Assembly: GCF_002025705.1 (NCBI RefSeq)
Contig: NZ_CP018846.1
Span: forward strand, 1,169,501-1,233,500
Source of the DNA: Pseudomonas putida
GTDB taxonomy: Bacteria > Pseudomonadota > Gammaproteobacteria > Pseudomonadales > Pseudomonadaceae
Length of the DNA: 64,000 nt
Direction of reading: 5' to 3'
Under the pieces are notes generated by a model. It worked only from the letters and a program-made list of their open reading frames with translations. It was not told where the DNA came from and did not search any database. The position numbers were made by a program, and so were the translations under genes. Positions 18,061 through 27,146 of this stretch are shown in pieces. The stretch's first letter is position 1, and every line of letters starts with the position of its first letter.

Positions 18061-18822
18061 ATGAGCATGACCTTTTCCGGCCAGGTAGCCCTGGTCACCG
18101 GCGGTGCGGCAGGTATCGGCCGGGCGACGGCACTGGCCTTTGCCCGCGAAGGCCTGAAGGTAGTAGTGAGCGATCTCGACGCGGCCGGTGGCGAGGCCAC
18201 GGTGGCCTTGGTTCGTGAAGCGGGTGGCGAAGCGCTGTTCGTGGCCTGTGATGTGACCCAGGACGCCCAGGTGCGCCAGCTGCATGAGCGCGCCATCGAG
18301 GCCTATGGACGCCTGGACTACGCCTATAACAATGCCGGTATCGAAATCGAAAAAGGCCGCCTTGCCGAGGGTAGCGAGGCGGAGTTCGACGCCATCATGG
18401 GTGTCAATGTCAAAGGCGTGTGGCTGTGCATGAAATATCAGCTGCCGCTGCTGCTTGCCCAGGGGGGCGGGGCGATCGTCAACACCGCCTCGGTGGCGGG
18501 CCTGGGCGCGGCACCGAAGATGAGCATCTACGCCGCCTCCAAGCATGCGGTGATCGGCCTGACCAAATCGGCAGCCATCGAATATGCCAAGAAAGGTATC
18601 CGGGTGAATGCCGTGTGCCCGGCGGTGATCGACACCGACATGTTCCGCCGTGCCTACGAGGCAGACCCACGCAAGGCCGAATTTGCCGCTGCGATGCACC
18701 CGGTGGGGCGAATCGGCAAAGTCGAAGAAGTGGCCAGTGCGGTGTTGTATCTGTGCAGTGACGGGGCGGGGTTCACCACCGGCCATAGTCTGACAGTGGA
18801 TGGAGGGGCGACTGCGATCTGA
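18061..18822 (+). CDS. SDR family oxidoreductase
   Basis: Classical short-chain dehydrogenase of 253 residues. TGGAAGIGRATA (cofactor), NNAGIE, the Ser-Tyr-Lys site with YAASKHAVIG, and the C-terminal GHSLTVDGGATAI are clear. Asp residues after strand 2 (VVVSDLD) favour NAD over NADP. The start ATG at 18061 follows GGAG; a TTG twelve bases earlier is less likely. Substrate unknown; such genes are often labelled glucose or cyclopentanol dehydrogenase without proof. Confidence 0.88.
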   Translation: MSMTFSGQVALVTGGAAGIGRATALAFAREGLKVVVSDLDAAGGEATVALVREAGGEALFVACDVTQDAQVRQLHERAIEAYGRLDYAYNNAGIEIEKGRLAEGSEAEFDAIMGVNVKGVWLCMKYQLPLLLAQGGGAIVNTASVAGLGAAPKMSIYAASKHAVIGLTKSAAIEYAKKGIRVNAVCPAVIDTDMFRRAYEADPRKAEFAAAMHPVGRIGKVEEVASAVLYLCSDGAGFTTGHSLTVDGGATAI

Positions 18823-18902
18823 CCCGCAGGATCCAAGCCCGTGCATAGTTAGTTTGCTTATTAGCTGTGTATACTAATGCTCTTCAATTTTTGGAAAGCG
18901 AC

Positions 18903-19730
18903 ATGGAGACAGTCAGCGCCCAAAAAACCGGCTGCCAAGCCTCGATATCGGATTTCGAGGCGTGCCGGGGTATCGCCGAAGGGCCCGTGTTCATCGTTGC
19001 ATCGGGAGCCTCTGCCAAGGGCTTTCCACTGCAGCGCTTCGCGGGCGTGCCGATGATCACCGTCAACGGCGCGATCTCGATGTTCGCGGAACATGGTGTG
19101 CGCCCGTATTTTTATGTGTGCACCGACACCGGGTTTGCGCACCAGCAGCCTGAGCTTTACGCAAAAGCTGTACGGCTTAGCAAGCGCCTGGCGATCTGGC
19201 CGAGTGAGGTCGAGGGGCTGCCGGTAACCTGCGAGGCGCAGATCTTCCCGCTGGCCAAGGCGGCTCGCTCGGGCCTGTACGACGCGCTGTTCAATGCCGG
19301 CCCGCAACTCGTGCGCAGCCGGGCAATCTGGGGTAGCCGCTCGCGTTCGGTGGGCTTCAGCAAAGACCTGTCCCAAGGGTTTTTCGATGCACGCACGGTG
19401 GCCTATGCGGCGCTGCAGCTTGCCTGTCACCTGGGTTTCAATCAGGTTTTTTTGGTGGGTGTGGACCTCGACCAGTCGGTGGGGCGCTTCTACGAGGGCC
19501 CGGGGCAGGCGGTGTCGCGCTGCCATCTGGATGAAGCCTTTGAGCGGCGCATCTTGCCCTCGCTCAAGTTGATGGCCGACCGGGTTGTCGATGAACATTT
19601 TGCCGTCTACAACCTGTCTGCCACCTCGAAAATCCCGGATGCGATCATCCCCAAGGTCACCCTCGACCAGGCCCGGGCGATGATCCAGGGTAACGCGCCT
19701 CAGGCTTTCATGTGCAGCCACCCCGCGTGA
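18903..19730 (+). CDS. DUF115/GT42-like protein, possible LPS-core modifying enzyme
   Basis: Protein of 275 residues. VFIVASGASAKGFPL followed by VNGAISMF resembles the nucleotide-binding start of DUF115/MptE-like and CstII-type sialyltransferase folds (a Gly-rich SGAS loop then a strand ending in Asn-Gly). ALQLACHLGFNQVFLVGVDL resembles their conserved C-terminal strand-helix-strand with Gly-x-Asp. No membrane segment. Related Pseudomonas proteins are sometimes called LPS core biosynthesis proteins. The function here is not proven. ATG at 18903 has GGAAAG upstream. The 80 bases before it are AT-rich, unlike the surroundings. Confidence 0.6.
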   Translation: METVSAQKTGCQASISDFEACRGIAEGPVFIVASGASAKGFPLQRFAGVPMITVNGAISMFAEHGVRPYFYVCTDTGFAHQQPELYAKAVRLSKRLAIWPSEVEGLPVTCEAQIFPLAKAARSGLYDALFNAGPQLVRSRAIWGSRSRSVGFSKDLSQGFFDARTVAYAALQLACHLGFNQVFLVGVDLDQSVGRFYEGPGQAVSRCHLDEAFERRILPSLKLMADRVVDEHFAVYNLSATSKIPDAIIPKVTLDQARAMIQGNAPQAFMCSHPA

Positions 19731-19890
19731 CGGCTTTCTTCCTTCAGCACGCAAGGCGACCTTCAGCTTGCTGATAGCGACAAGCTCATAGCCATTTGAC
19801 ACCATTTTGGCGCCAACCCCTTGTTAGCAGGGCAAAAACGTTGCCACGCTTGGCCCTTGGCAAAACCATGCATGGTGAGGGGGATCGGCG

Positions 19891-21831
19891 ATGGCGGCGA
19901 GCAGGCACGGTGTTCTGGCCAACCTGGGCATGGCCCGCAAACTGGGTCTGGGGTTTGCCCTGGTGTTGCTGCTGACCCTAGCGGTGGCAGCCATTGGCAT
20001 TGCGGCGCTGCATGGCGTTGGCCAGCGTTTCGACGGCCTGCGCCAGCTGGGCCAATTCAATACCGACCTGCTGCGGTTGCGCCAGCACGAGCAGGCCTTT
20101 GCCTTGCGCTCCGACATCAAGGAGGCCGAGGCTTTGCGCAGCGGCTTGCAGAACCTTGCCGAGCGCGCCCGCAATCTGCCGGCGCTGGTTGCGGCCGAGG
20201 CTGACCTGGCGGCTTATGGCCAGGCCTTCGAGGCTTTCGTCGAGGCGGTGCAGGCCAAGGAGCTGGCGCTGGACATGGCCAGCTGGTCGGTGTCCAGCGT
20301 GGCCAACAACCTCGATGTGCTGCAGGCCGGCCTGGCCGATGATGCCGCCTACACGCTCAAACAGTCCCAGGGCCAGCAAGGGAGTGAGTTCCTTGAACAG
20401 GCCGGGCAGGTGGCGCAGGTGTCGCGGCTGATGCTGCAGGCCATGGACGAGGCACGGGTGCGCCTGGACAAGAGCCGCAAAGGCGAGGAGAGCGACGCCC
20501 AGGGCCGTATCGCGCAGACGGTCGAGGCGGCGCAGTTGGTCGAGCAACTCAAGGCCGGCGTCAATGACGCGGGTTACCAGAGTGTGCTCGGCGAGGTGGC
20601 CGGGCACATTGCCAGCTTCTCCGACAAGCTCAACGAATACACCGACCTCCTGGGCAAGGAGCAAGGCATCAAGGCTCAGTTGCAGGCGCGTGCCGAGCAG
20701 GTCACGGGCCGGGTCGACCAGGCCTATGCCGTCGATCAGCAGGCCATGCAGGCTGAACTGGCGCGCAACAGCGTGGCCATTGCGCTGGCAACCGGGCTGG
20801 CGTTGTTGGTGGGCATCCTTGCCGCCTGGTTGATCACCCGTGCCGTGGTCGGCCCGCTCAAGCGCGTGATAGGCCGTGCCCAGCGCATTGCCGCTGGCGA
20901 GTTGAGCATGGAGCACGAAGCGCCGCGCACGGATGAAGTCGGTCAGTTGATGCAGGCCATGCAGCAGATGGCTGCCGGGTTGTCTGGCGTGGTCAGCGGC
21001 TTGCAGCAAGGTATCGAGCAGCTGGCGGGCAGCGCCCAGGCGTTGTCGGCAGTGACCGAGCAGACCAACCGCGAAGTCGGCAGCCAGAAGGAAGAGACCG
21101 AGCAGGTGGCTACCGCCATGCAGCAGATGACTGCCACCGTGCATGATGTGGCGCGCAATGCCGAAGAAGCGGCGCAGGCAGCGCAGGCGGCCGATGACAA
21201 GGTCGACGCCGGCCAGCGCGTGGTGCGCGAGAGCATGCAGCGCATCGAGCAACTGGCAACGGCAGCGGACACCGCCAGCGCCGGCATCGACAGCTTGAGT
21301 GCCGAGATCCACACCATTGGTGATGTGCTGGAGGTGATCAAGAGTGTTGCCGAGCAGACCAACCTGCTGGCGCTCAACGCGGCCATCGAAGCGGCCCGGG
21401 CGGGTGAGCAGGGGCGTGGTTTTGCGGTGGTGGCCGACGAAGTACGGGCGCTGGCCCGGCGTACCCGGCAGTCGACCGAGGAAATCGAGCGGCTGGTGGC
21501 CAGCTTGCGTGGCAATGCCCAGCAGTCGGTGGCGCAGATCCGTGGCAGTACCGAGCTGGTGCGCCTGGCCGTGGCCGATGCGCTACAGACCGAAAGCGCG
21601 CTGGGCAGCATCGCGGTGGCGGTGTCGTTGATCCAGCAGATGAATCAGCAGATTGCCGCGGCGGCCGAACAGCAGAGTTCGGTGGCCGAGGAAATCAGCC
21701 GCAGCGTGACGCAGATCCGTGGCAGCGCCGACCAGGCGGCGTTGGCCATGCAGGACAATGCCCGGTCCAGTATCGAGCTGGCTCAGCTGGGCAGTGACCT
21801 CAAAGGCATGGTCGGCCACTTCAGATTGTGA
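19891..21831 (+). CDS. Methyl-accepting chemotaxis protein with HBM-type sensor
   Basis: Transmembrane chemoreceptor of 646 residues. TM1 is about residues 17-40; a long all-helical periplasmic domain of about 255 residues follows; TM2 is about 296-318, then HAMP, then the signalling domain. The hairpin tip [20 protein letters not shown] is intact. The length and helical make-up of the periplasmic part fit the helical bimodular (HBM) class, known in P. putida McpS and McpQ, which bind organic acids. The ligand of this one is unknown. ATG at 19891 follows GAGGGG. It stands alone; receptors usually act through distant che genes. Confidence 0.9.
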   Translation: MAASRHGVLANLGMARKLGLGFALVLLLTLAVAAIGIAALHGVGQRFDGLRQLGQFNTDLLRLRQHEQAFALRSDIKEAEALRSGLQNLAERARNLPALVAAEADLAAYGQAFEAFVEAVQAKELALDMASWSVSSVANNLDVLQAGLADDAAYTLKQSQGQQGSEFLEQAGQVAQVSRLMLQAMDEARVRLDKSRKGEESDAQGRIAQTVEAAQLVEQLKAGVNDAGYQSVLGEVAGHIASFSDKLNEYTDLLGKEQGIKAQLQARAEQVTGRVDQAYAVDQQAMQAELARNSVAIALATGLALLVGILAAWLITRAVVGPLKRVIGRAQRIAAGELSMEHEAPRTDEVGQLMQAMQQMAAGLSGVVSGLQQGIEQLAGSAQALSAVTEQTNREVGSQKEETEQVATAMQQMTATVHDVARNAEEAAQAAQAADDKVDAGQRVVRESMQRIEQLATAADTASAGIDSLSAEIHTIGDVLEVIKSVAEQTNLLALNAAIEAARAGEQGRGFAVVADEVRALARRTRQSTEEIERLVASLRGNAQQSVAQIRGSTELVRLAVADALQTESALGSIAVAVSLIQQMNQQIAAAAEQQSSVAEEISRSVTQIRGSADQAALAMQDNARSSIELAQLGSDLKGMVGHFRL

Positions 21832-21863
21832 GGGGCTGGCGCAAGAGTTTGCGGGGGGGAGGT

Positions 21864-22062
21864 CGAGCGCCGCCCGCGCGGCGCATCGCGGATGAATCCG
21901 CTCCTACATCTTTTTCGGGCCCATCGCGCCTGTGAGGTCACCGCTGTCCGCGTGTTCGTACCTTTCAATATCGAGGTGGCAGCCCCTCTGGCACAGGACA
22001 CACTGGCACGAAACAGATGTAGGAGCGGATTCATCCGCGATGCGCCGCGCGGGCGGCGCTCG
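21864..22062. repeat. Perfect 48-bp inverted repeat with a 103-bp spacer
   Basis: Arms 21864-21911 and 22015-22062 are exact reverse complements over 48 bases. Each contains GGATGAATCCGCTCCTACAT (or its complement) plus a GC-only part with GCCGCCCGCGCGGCGC. The spacer of 103 bases is unlike other REP spacers here. It lies between the chemoreceptor and benE genes, which converge on it, and belongs to a second REP sub-type in this window. Confidence 0.85.
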
Positions 22063-22082
22063 GTCTCAATCTCGACACCGAT

Positions 22083-23279
22083 CTACTGCCGAACACCTCG
22101 CGGATTGAGGATCAGCAAGGTCAGCACCCCCGCCACGATCCCCCAGAACGCCGAGCCGATCGAGAACAGGGTGAACCCCGAAGCCGTCACCATGAAGGTG
22201 ATCAGCGCCGCTTCCCGCTCCCGTGCCTCACTCATGGCCACGGTCAACCCGTTCATGATCGAACCGAACAACGCCAGCGCCGCGATCGACAGCACCAGCT
22301 CCTTCGGCAACGCCGCGAACAATGCCGCCAGGGTGGCGCCGAAGGTGCCGGCAATGCCATAGAAAATCCCGCACCACACCGCTGCGGTATAGCGTTTGCT
22401 CGGGTCTTCATGGGCATGCGGCCCGGTGCAGATCGCCGCACTGATGGCCGCCAGGTTGACCCCGTGCGAGCCGAACGGTGCCAGCAGCAGCGAGGCGAAT
22501 CCGGTCGCTGAAATCAGCGGCGAGGCGGGTACCTGGTAACCGTCGGCACGCAGCACGGCCACGCCAGGCATGTTCTGCGAAGTCATCGCCACCACGAACA
22601 GTGGAATGCCGATGCTGATGGTCGCGGCCAGCGAAAAGCTTGGCGTAGTCCACACTGGAGTAGCCACCTCCAGCTTGAAGCCGCTGAAGTCCAGCAGGCC
22701 GAGGGCGCCGGACAGTGCCGTGCCCACCAGCAATGCGGCCAGTACGCAGTAGCGCGGCGACAGGCGCTTGACCAGCAAATAGCTGAAGAACATGCCCAGT
22801 ACCAGCAGGGTACGGTGCTGTGCGGCAACGAAGATTTCGCTGCCGATCTTGAACAGGATCCCAGCCAGCAAGGCCGATGCCAAGGACGCCGGAATGCGCT
22901 TGACCAGCCGCTCGAAGCTGCCGGTCAGGCCGCAGATCACCACCAGCACCGCACAGGTGATGTAGGCACCGATGGCCTCGCCGTAACTGACGCCACCCAG
23001 GCTGGTGATCAGCAGCGCCGCACCGGGAGTCGACCAGGCCACGGTGATGGGGGTGCGATAGCGCAGTGACAGGCCGATACTGCACACCGCCATGCCGATC
23101 GAAAGCGCCCAGATCCACGAAGAAATCTGCGCGCTGGTCAGGCCGGCCGCCTGGCCGGCCTGGAACATCAGTACCAGCGAGCTGGTATAGCCGGTGAGCA
23201 TGGCGATGAAGCCGGCGACCACCGCCGACGGTGAGCTGTCTGCCAGGGGCCGCAGGCGTGCGGAGGTGGCATCGGTCAT
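22083..23279 (-). CDS. BenE family benzoate/H+ symporter-like transporter
   Basis: Membrane transporter of 398 residues with about eleven to twelve helices. SAVVAGFIAMLTGYTSS at the start, AWSTPGAALL, and FVVAMTSQNMPGVAVLRA are BenE family marks. The family imports benzoate with protons; no ben or cat genes are next to it, so the substrate is unproven. ATG at 23279 has AAGGA upstream; a longer open frame adds an unsupported N-terminal stretch. Confidence 0.88.
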   Translation of the reverse strand: MTDATSARLRPLADSSPSAVVAGFIAMLTGYTSSLVLMFQAGQAAGLTSAQISSWIWALSIGMAVCSIGLSLRYRTPITVAWSTPGAALLITSLGGVSYGEAIGAYITCAVLVVICGLTGSFERLVKRIPASLASALLAGILFKIGSEIFVAAQHRTLLVLGMFFSYLLVKRLSPRYCVLAALLVGTALSGALGLLDFSGFKLEVATPVWTTPSFSLAATISIGIPLFVVAMTSQNMPGVAVLRADGYQVPASPLISATGFASLLLAPFGSHGVNLAAISAAICTGPHAHEDPSKRYTAAVWCGIFYGIAGTFGATLAALFAALPKELVLSIAALALFGSIMNGLTVAMSEAREREAALITFMVTASGFTLFSIGSAFWGIVAGVLTLLILNPRGVRQ

Positions 23280-23425
23280 TGGGTTGGGTCCTTGTCCATG
23301 TGTAAGCAGTTTTTTCAGACTAACGCGGGCCGGATTGATCTTTGCCATACAGCAGGCATTGCTTTTAGCCGTACAGTCGCCAACTATTGGGCAAGTTCGC
23401 GTAACTGCATGGGAGGGGAGGGGCG

Positions 23426-24028
23426 ATGTTCAAGGTGTATGGTGACTACCAGTCGGGCAATTGCTACAAGGTCAAGCTGATGCTCAGCCTGCTCGACCGC
23501 CCGTATGAATGGCAGGCGGTGGATATCCTCAAGGGCGAGACCGAAACGCCTGAGTTTCTGGCCATGAACCCCAACGGCAAGGTGCCGGTGCTCAAGCTTG
23601 ACGACGGTACCTGCCTGTGGGAATCGAACGCCATCCTCAACTACCTGGCCGATGGCAGCGAATTCCTGCCCAGCGAGCCGCGCCTGCGAACCCAGGTGCT
23701 GCAGTGGCAGTTCTTCGAGCAGTACAGCCATGAGCCATACATTGCCGTGGCACGCTTCATCCAGTTCTACCTGGGGCTGCCGGACGAGCGCGTGGAGGAA
23801 TACCGCAAGCTGCACAAGGGCGGTTACAAGGCGTTGAGGGTTATGGAGCGGCAGTTGCAGATGACGCCGTATCTGGTCGGGGACCAGTACTCGATCGCCG
23901 ATGTGGCGTTGTATGCCTACACCCATGTGGCGCATCAGGGTGGCTTTGACCTGACGGATTACCCGGCAGTGCGCGAGTGGCTGGCGCGGGTGGCCAGCCA
24001 TCCTCGGCATGTGCCGATGGTCGAGTAA
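23426..24028 (+). CDS. Glutathione S-transferase family protein
   Basis: Two-domain GST of 200 residues. The thioredoxin-fold half has GDYQSGNCYKVKLML (the active Ser/Cys region), NGKVPVL (cis-Pro) and LWESNAI (gamma-glutamyl binding Glu-Ser). The helical half has the N-capping SIADVALYAY. Cytosolic, substrate unknown. The start follows GAGGGGAGGGG closely. The pair of a GST and, after a REP, a glutaredoxin-like gene on the other strand is probably accidental. Confidence 0.9.
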   Translation: MFKVYGDYQSGNCYKVKLMLSLLDRPYEWQAVDILKGETETPEFLAMNPNGKVPVLKLDDGTCLWESNAILNYLADGSEFLPSEPRLRTQVLQWQFFEQYSHEPYIAVARFIQFYLGLPDERVEEYRKLHKGGYKALRVMERQLQMTPYLVGDQYSIADVALYAYTHVAHQGGFDLTDYPAVREWLARVASHPRHVPMVE

Positions 24029-24043
24029 GGCAGGACCGCCTTC

Positions 24044-24176
24044 TGTGGGAGCGGCCTTGCCGGGGCGCCGGACCGGTCGGAAAGCGCCGCAGAGCGACCC
24101 CGGAATTTCAGCGACGGTGCCACTATTGCTGGGGCTGCCTTGCAGCCCTTTCGCGACGCAAGGCCGCTCCTACAAG
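24044..24176. repeat. REP pair after the GST gene
   Basis: Inverted pair: GTGGGAGCGGCCTTGCCGGG at the left and CGCAAGGCCGCTCCTACAAG at the right. The left unit continues into GCGCCGGACCGGTCGGAAAG, which also occurs at 28,140 and 44,745, so these form one sub-family. Confidence 0.8.
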
Positions 24177-24189
24177 GGCCGCGCAGGGC

Positions 24190-24555
24190 TTACGCGAAGC
24201 GCTTGTCCAGATAGGCAATGATGGCCTTGGATTCATACATCCAGGTCACCTTGCCTTGTTCCTCGATGCGCAGGCACGGCACTTTCACCCGGCCGCCACC
24301 TTCGAGCAAGGCCTGGCGATGCACGTCGTCGTTCTTGGCATCACGCAATGCCACCGGCACGTTCAAGCGGTGCAGGGTGCGGCGGGTCTTCACGCAGAAC
24401 GGGCAGGCATGGAACTGGTACAGCGCGAGGCCCTTGGCCTCCTGCTCGACACGCGCCTGGGCCGCCGCATCACGCTTCTGCTTGGCCGGGCGGCTGATCC
24501 AGTCGCCGAAAACGATGAGCTGGCCGAGGCCGACCCGCAGGGCTTTGACGATCAT
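24190..24555 (-). CDS. Glutaredoxin-like protein (GST N-terminal domain)
   Basis: Small protein of 121 residues. The first 40 residues hold a hydrophobic/basic lead; then ALYQFHACPFCVKTRRTL carries the CPFC redox pair, KVPCLRI gives the cis-proline, and YESKAIIAYL the glutathione-binding Glu-Ser. So it is a thioredoxin-fold glutaredoxin, used with glutathione for disulfide exchange. Function in the cell not known. Stop is 14 bases from the REP. Confidence 0.85.
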   Translation of the reverse strand: MIVKALRVGLGQLIVFGDWISRPAKQKRDAAAQARVEQEAKGLALYQFHACPFCVKTRRTLHRLNVPVALRDAKNDDVHRQALLEGGGRVKVPCLRIEEQGKVTWMYESKAIIAYLDKRFA

Positions 24556-24572
24556 GGGCTACTCCTGAAATG

Positions 24573-24599
24573 AAAAAGCCGACCCCTTGGGGCCGGCTC
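24573..24599 (-). terminator. Intrinsic terminator after folE
   Basis: Stem with one mismatch, AGCCGACCCC (24577-24586) and GGGGCCGGCT (24589-24598), followed on the minus strand by TTTTTC. Lies in the 58-base gap between folE and the glutaredoxin-like gene, so the two are separate transcripts at least in part. Confidence 0.8.
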
Positions 24600-24613
24600 G
24601 GAACATGCGCCGA

Positions 24614-25159
24614 TCACTTGATCAGGCTGAGGAACTCGCCACGAGTCGAGGCGTTCTCGCGGAACTCACCCAGCATCACCGAAGTGAGCATGGTCGAATT
24701 CTGCTTTTCAACGCCGCGCATCATCATGCACATGTGCTTGGCTTCGATGACCACCGCCACGCCTGCGGCGCCAGTCACCTGCTGAACGGCCTCGGCGATC
24801 TGGCGGCTGAGGTTTTCCTGGATCTGCAGGCGGCGGGCGAACATGTCGACGATGCGCGCAACCTTCGACAGGCCCAGGACCTTGCCCTTGGGCAGGTAGG
24901 CCACGTGGGCCTTGCCGATGAAAGGTAGCATGTGGTGTTCGCACATCGAGTACAGCTCGATGTCCCGGACTAGCACCATCTCACTGTTGTCGGAGGTGAA
25001 CAGCGCGCCGTTGGTGACTTCTTCCAGCGTCTGCTCGTAACCGCGGCAAAGGTACTTCATGGCCTTTGCAGCCCGCTTGGGCGTGTCGAGCAGGCCCTCA
25101 CGGGAGACGTCCTCGCCAAGTTGGCTGAGGATCTCGGTGTAGTTCTGTTCCAGGGACAT
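24614..25159 (-). CDS. folE: GTP cyclohydrolase I
   Basis: First enzyme of folate and pterin synthesis, 181 residues, makes dihydroneopterin triphosphate from [22 protein letters not shown] holds the zinc Cys and His; the third zinc ligand is the Cys in [11 protein letters not shown]. All residues of the classic zinc-dependent type are present. ATG at 25159 gives the normal short N-terminus ([11 protein letters not shown]). Pseudomonads often have more than one folE; this may be one of several. Confidence 0.95.
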   Translation of the reverse strand: MSLEQNYTEILSQLGEDVSREGLLDTPKRAAKAMKYLCRGYEQTLEEVTNGALFTSDNSEMVLVRDIELYSMCEHHMLPFIGKAHVAYLPKGKVLGLSKVARIVDMFARRLQIQENLSRQIAEAVQQVTGAAGVAVVIEAKHMCMMMRGVEKQNSTMLTSVMLGEFRENASTRGEFLSLIK

Positions 25160-25229
25160 GTATCTACCTGTGGGTAAAAATCGCAAAAATGAAGGGTACG
25201 GCGGAGCGGGCGGCGCTGCAAGCACGGCG

Positions 25230-25790
25230 TTACTCGTCGCGGCCTTCCATCATGGTTCGCTTGAGCATTACATACACCGCGCCGGTGCCGCCATGGCGGG
25301 CCTGGCACGAGGTGAAACCGAGCACTTGCGGGTGCTGGCGCAGCCAGGTATTGACGTGGCTCTTGATCATCGGGCGCTTGCCGTCCAGGCGTGCGGCCTT
25401 GCCGTGGGTCACCCGGACGCAGCGTACTTCGAGTTTGGTGGCTTCGGCGATGAAGGCCCACAGGGTTTCCCGGGCCTTCTCCACGCTCATGCCATGCAGG
25501 TCGAGGCTGCCCTCGAAGGCGATCTGGCCGAGCTTGAGCTTGCGGATCTGGCTTTCCTGCACACCGTCGCGGCGCCACATCAGCTCGTCTTCGGCACCGA
25601 CGTCGATGACGAACTGGTCGGACAGGCCGTCGATGACCAGGGCCTGGTCGCTGCGGATGGTCGCCGCCTGGCGCAGGCCGGCCAGTTGCTTGCGGTCAGT
25701 TTTCGGCTTGCCCACATCGGCGCGGTCGTGCTTGATCGGCTTGACGCCGCGCACTTCGGCACTGAACAGGGAAAAATCGTCGTCTTGCAT
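25230..25790 (-). CDS. Smr domain protein (SmrA-like)
   Basis: Protein of 186 residues with a C-terminal Smr domain: SLDLHGMS, the RVTHGKA loop and [10 protein letters not shown], all typical. Smr domains nick DNA or cut RNA; bacterial SmrB cleaves mRNA at collided ribosomes. The N-terminal 80 residues are charged and variable. Whether this one is SmrA or SmrB is not settled by sequence alone. It precedes folE by 70 bases on the same strand. Confidence 0.88.
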   Translation of the reverse strand: MQDDDFSLFSAEVRGVKPIKHDRADVGKPKTDRKQLAGLRQAATIRSDQALVIDGLSDQFVIDVGAEDELMWRRDGVQESQIRKLKLGQIAFEGSLDLHGMSVEKARETLWAFIAEATKLEVRCVRVTHGKAARLDGKRPMIKSHVNTWLRQHPQVLGFTSCQARHGGTGAVYVMLKRTMMEGRDE

Positions 25791-25843
25791 GCTGCCTCCA
25801 CGTGGGCGGCGTAGTTTACGCGATCAGCCTTGTGTCGTCAGTA

Positions 25844-25954
25844 CCGGCCTCTTCGCGGCGGTTCGACGTCACGATAAACCCGCTCCCACAGGGCCGGTGC
25901 AAAGCTTGAATGTTGCGCTGTACTTGTGGGAGCGGGTCACCCGCGAAGAGGCCA
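25844..25954. repeat. REP pair upstream of the smr gene
   Basis: Arms CCGGCCTCTTCGCGG (25844-25858) and GTGGGAGCGGGTCACCCGCG (from 25926) with a further AAACCCGCTCCCACAGG unit between them: the cytosolic form of the P. putida REP with CCTCTTCGCGGG ends. Confidence 0.75.
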
Positions 25955-25967
25955 GTGGCACAAACCA

Positions 25968-26288
25968 CTAATCGTGCTTTTTCATCAGGTGCGGCGACAG
26001 GTTCAGTTCGCGCCCGCGGCGCAGGCGAATGCGGCTGCGCCGCCAGAAGCGCACGCCAAAATACAGCAGCAACAGCCCGACCACAGCCAGGATACTGGCC
26101 AGCGGGCGGTTGGCATTGAGTTCGGCCAGGGCGGTGTAGTTGCCGAGCAGCCCGGCGATGCCGGCCATGGCCAGCAACACGCCGAGGGTGGCGATCAGGG
26201 CCGACAGGCCGGCGGCAATGCGCGCACCCCAGTTACGCGGTTCCCGCGGGCGCAGACGCTTGGCGTCGAAACTGCCTTTGAGCTTCAT
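25968..26288 (-). CDS. Small two-helix membrane protein, unknown function
   Basis: Protein of 106 residues with a basic N-terminus, two membrane helices (about 23-50 and 62-80) and a very basic tail (FWRRSRIRLRRGRE). I do not recognise a named family. ATG at 26288 has AGAGGA seven bases upstream; an ATG at 26309 lacks such a site. No neighbours on the same strand close enough to suggest a function. Confidence 0.6.
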   Translation of the reverse strand: MKLKGSFDAKRLRPREPRNWGARIAAGLSALIATLGVLLAMAGIAGLLGNYTALAELNANRPLASILAVVGLLLLYFGVRFWRRSRIRLRRGRELNLSPHLMKKHD

Positions 26289-26376
26289 TCCAGTTTCCTC
26301 TGTGGACATCCGGAATTCGACCTGGGCGCGGCCCTCGGGTTCCGCCCGGCTGCCGGGCGGTCATCGTATCGTCAGC

Positions 26377-26967
26377 TCAGATCAGGCTGGCGGTAGGGGC
26401 GACACAGGCGAAGTTGTCGGCCATCACGGCCATTTCGCACGCGTGGATCTGCGCGGCGGGGATCACCTGATCCTTGAGCGCCAGGTCGCGTGTTGCCGAG
26501 GCGTCTTCCACCAGGGTGCAACGATAACCATAGTCCTTGGCGCGGCGCACGGTTGTGCTGACGCTGGAGTGGCTCATGAAACCGCACACGATCAGGTCCA
26601 GGTGCCCCAGCTCCTGCAGGGTGTCGTGCAGCTTGGTGTTCTTGAAGGCGTTGGGCATGCGCTTTTCGATGATGAATTCACCTTCGCGCGGCTCCAGGCC
26701 CGGGATGAACTGGCCGGCCGGGCCCTGCGGGTCGAAGCGCCCGCCAACGGTACCGAGGTGGCGAACGTGGATGATCGGACGGCCGGCCTTGCGGGCGGCG
26801 TCGAGCAACCGGGCGATGTTGGCCACGGCCTCGTCCATGCCCGACAGTTGCAGAGGACCGCTCAGGTATTCCTTCTGCGCATCGATGATGATCAGGCTGG
26901 CTTGGCTCAGCTTGGCCGGCGGATAATCGCGGCCAGTGAGGCGGAACATCGTGGTTGGAACGGACAT
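26377..26967 (-). CDS. Isochorismatase-fold hydrolase with Ser in place of catalytic Cys
   Basis: Protein of 196 residues of the cysteine hydrolase/isochorismatase superfamily. Asp29 (in IIIDAQKEY) and Lys102 (in EKRMPNAF) are the expected catalytic residues. The third, normally Cys in a G-x-x-T-x-x-C-V motif, is Ser135 here (GFMSHSSV). Cys is needed by nicotinamidases and related amidases; vinyl-ether hydrolysing members such as PhzD and EntB lack it. So this protein may act on an isochorismate-like ether, or be inactive. ATG at 26967 follows AAGGAG. Stands alone. Confidence 0.82.
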   Translation of the reverse strand: MSVPTTMFRLTGRDYPPAKLSQASLIIIDAQKEYLSGPLQLSGMDEAVANIARLLDAARKAGRPIIHVRHLGTVGGRFDPQGPAGQFIPGLEPREGEFIIEKRMPNAFKNTKLHDTLQELGHLDLIVCGFMSHSSVSTTVRRAKDYGYRCTLVEDASATRDLALKDQVIPAAQIHACEMAVMADNFACVAPTASLI

Positions 26968-27146
26968 CAAGGGCTCCTTGGGTAGGGCTTTTGTATACCT
27001 ATTCTCCCTTGCCTTGGCGCCAATGGGAATGGTTGACATCGCAAGCAGCGTGATTACTGGCCTGTGGCCTGCCATCGGGGCATCGCGAGGAACAATTGTG
27101 CGGGTTGGGCTGTTAGACTTTTGTACGGTCTGAATAGGAGTACCCC

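Noticed and set aside
16743..18296. A 517-codon form of the CurA-like oxidoreductase
   Set aside because: The extra N-terminal part reads through a REP pair and the divergent SDR gene; the family start is at 17744.
19978..21312. A 444-codon minus-strand frame inside the chemoreceptor gene
   Set aside because: Leu/His/Gln-rich shadow of the helical receptor; no recognisable family.
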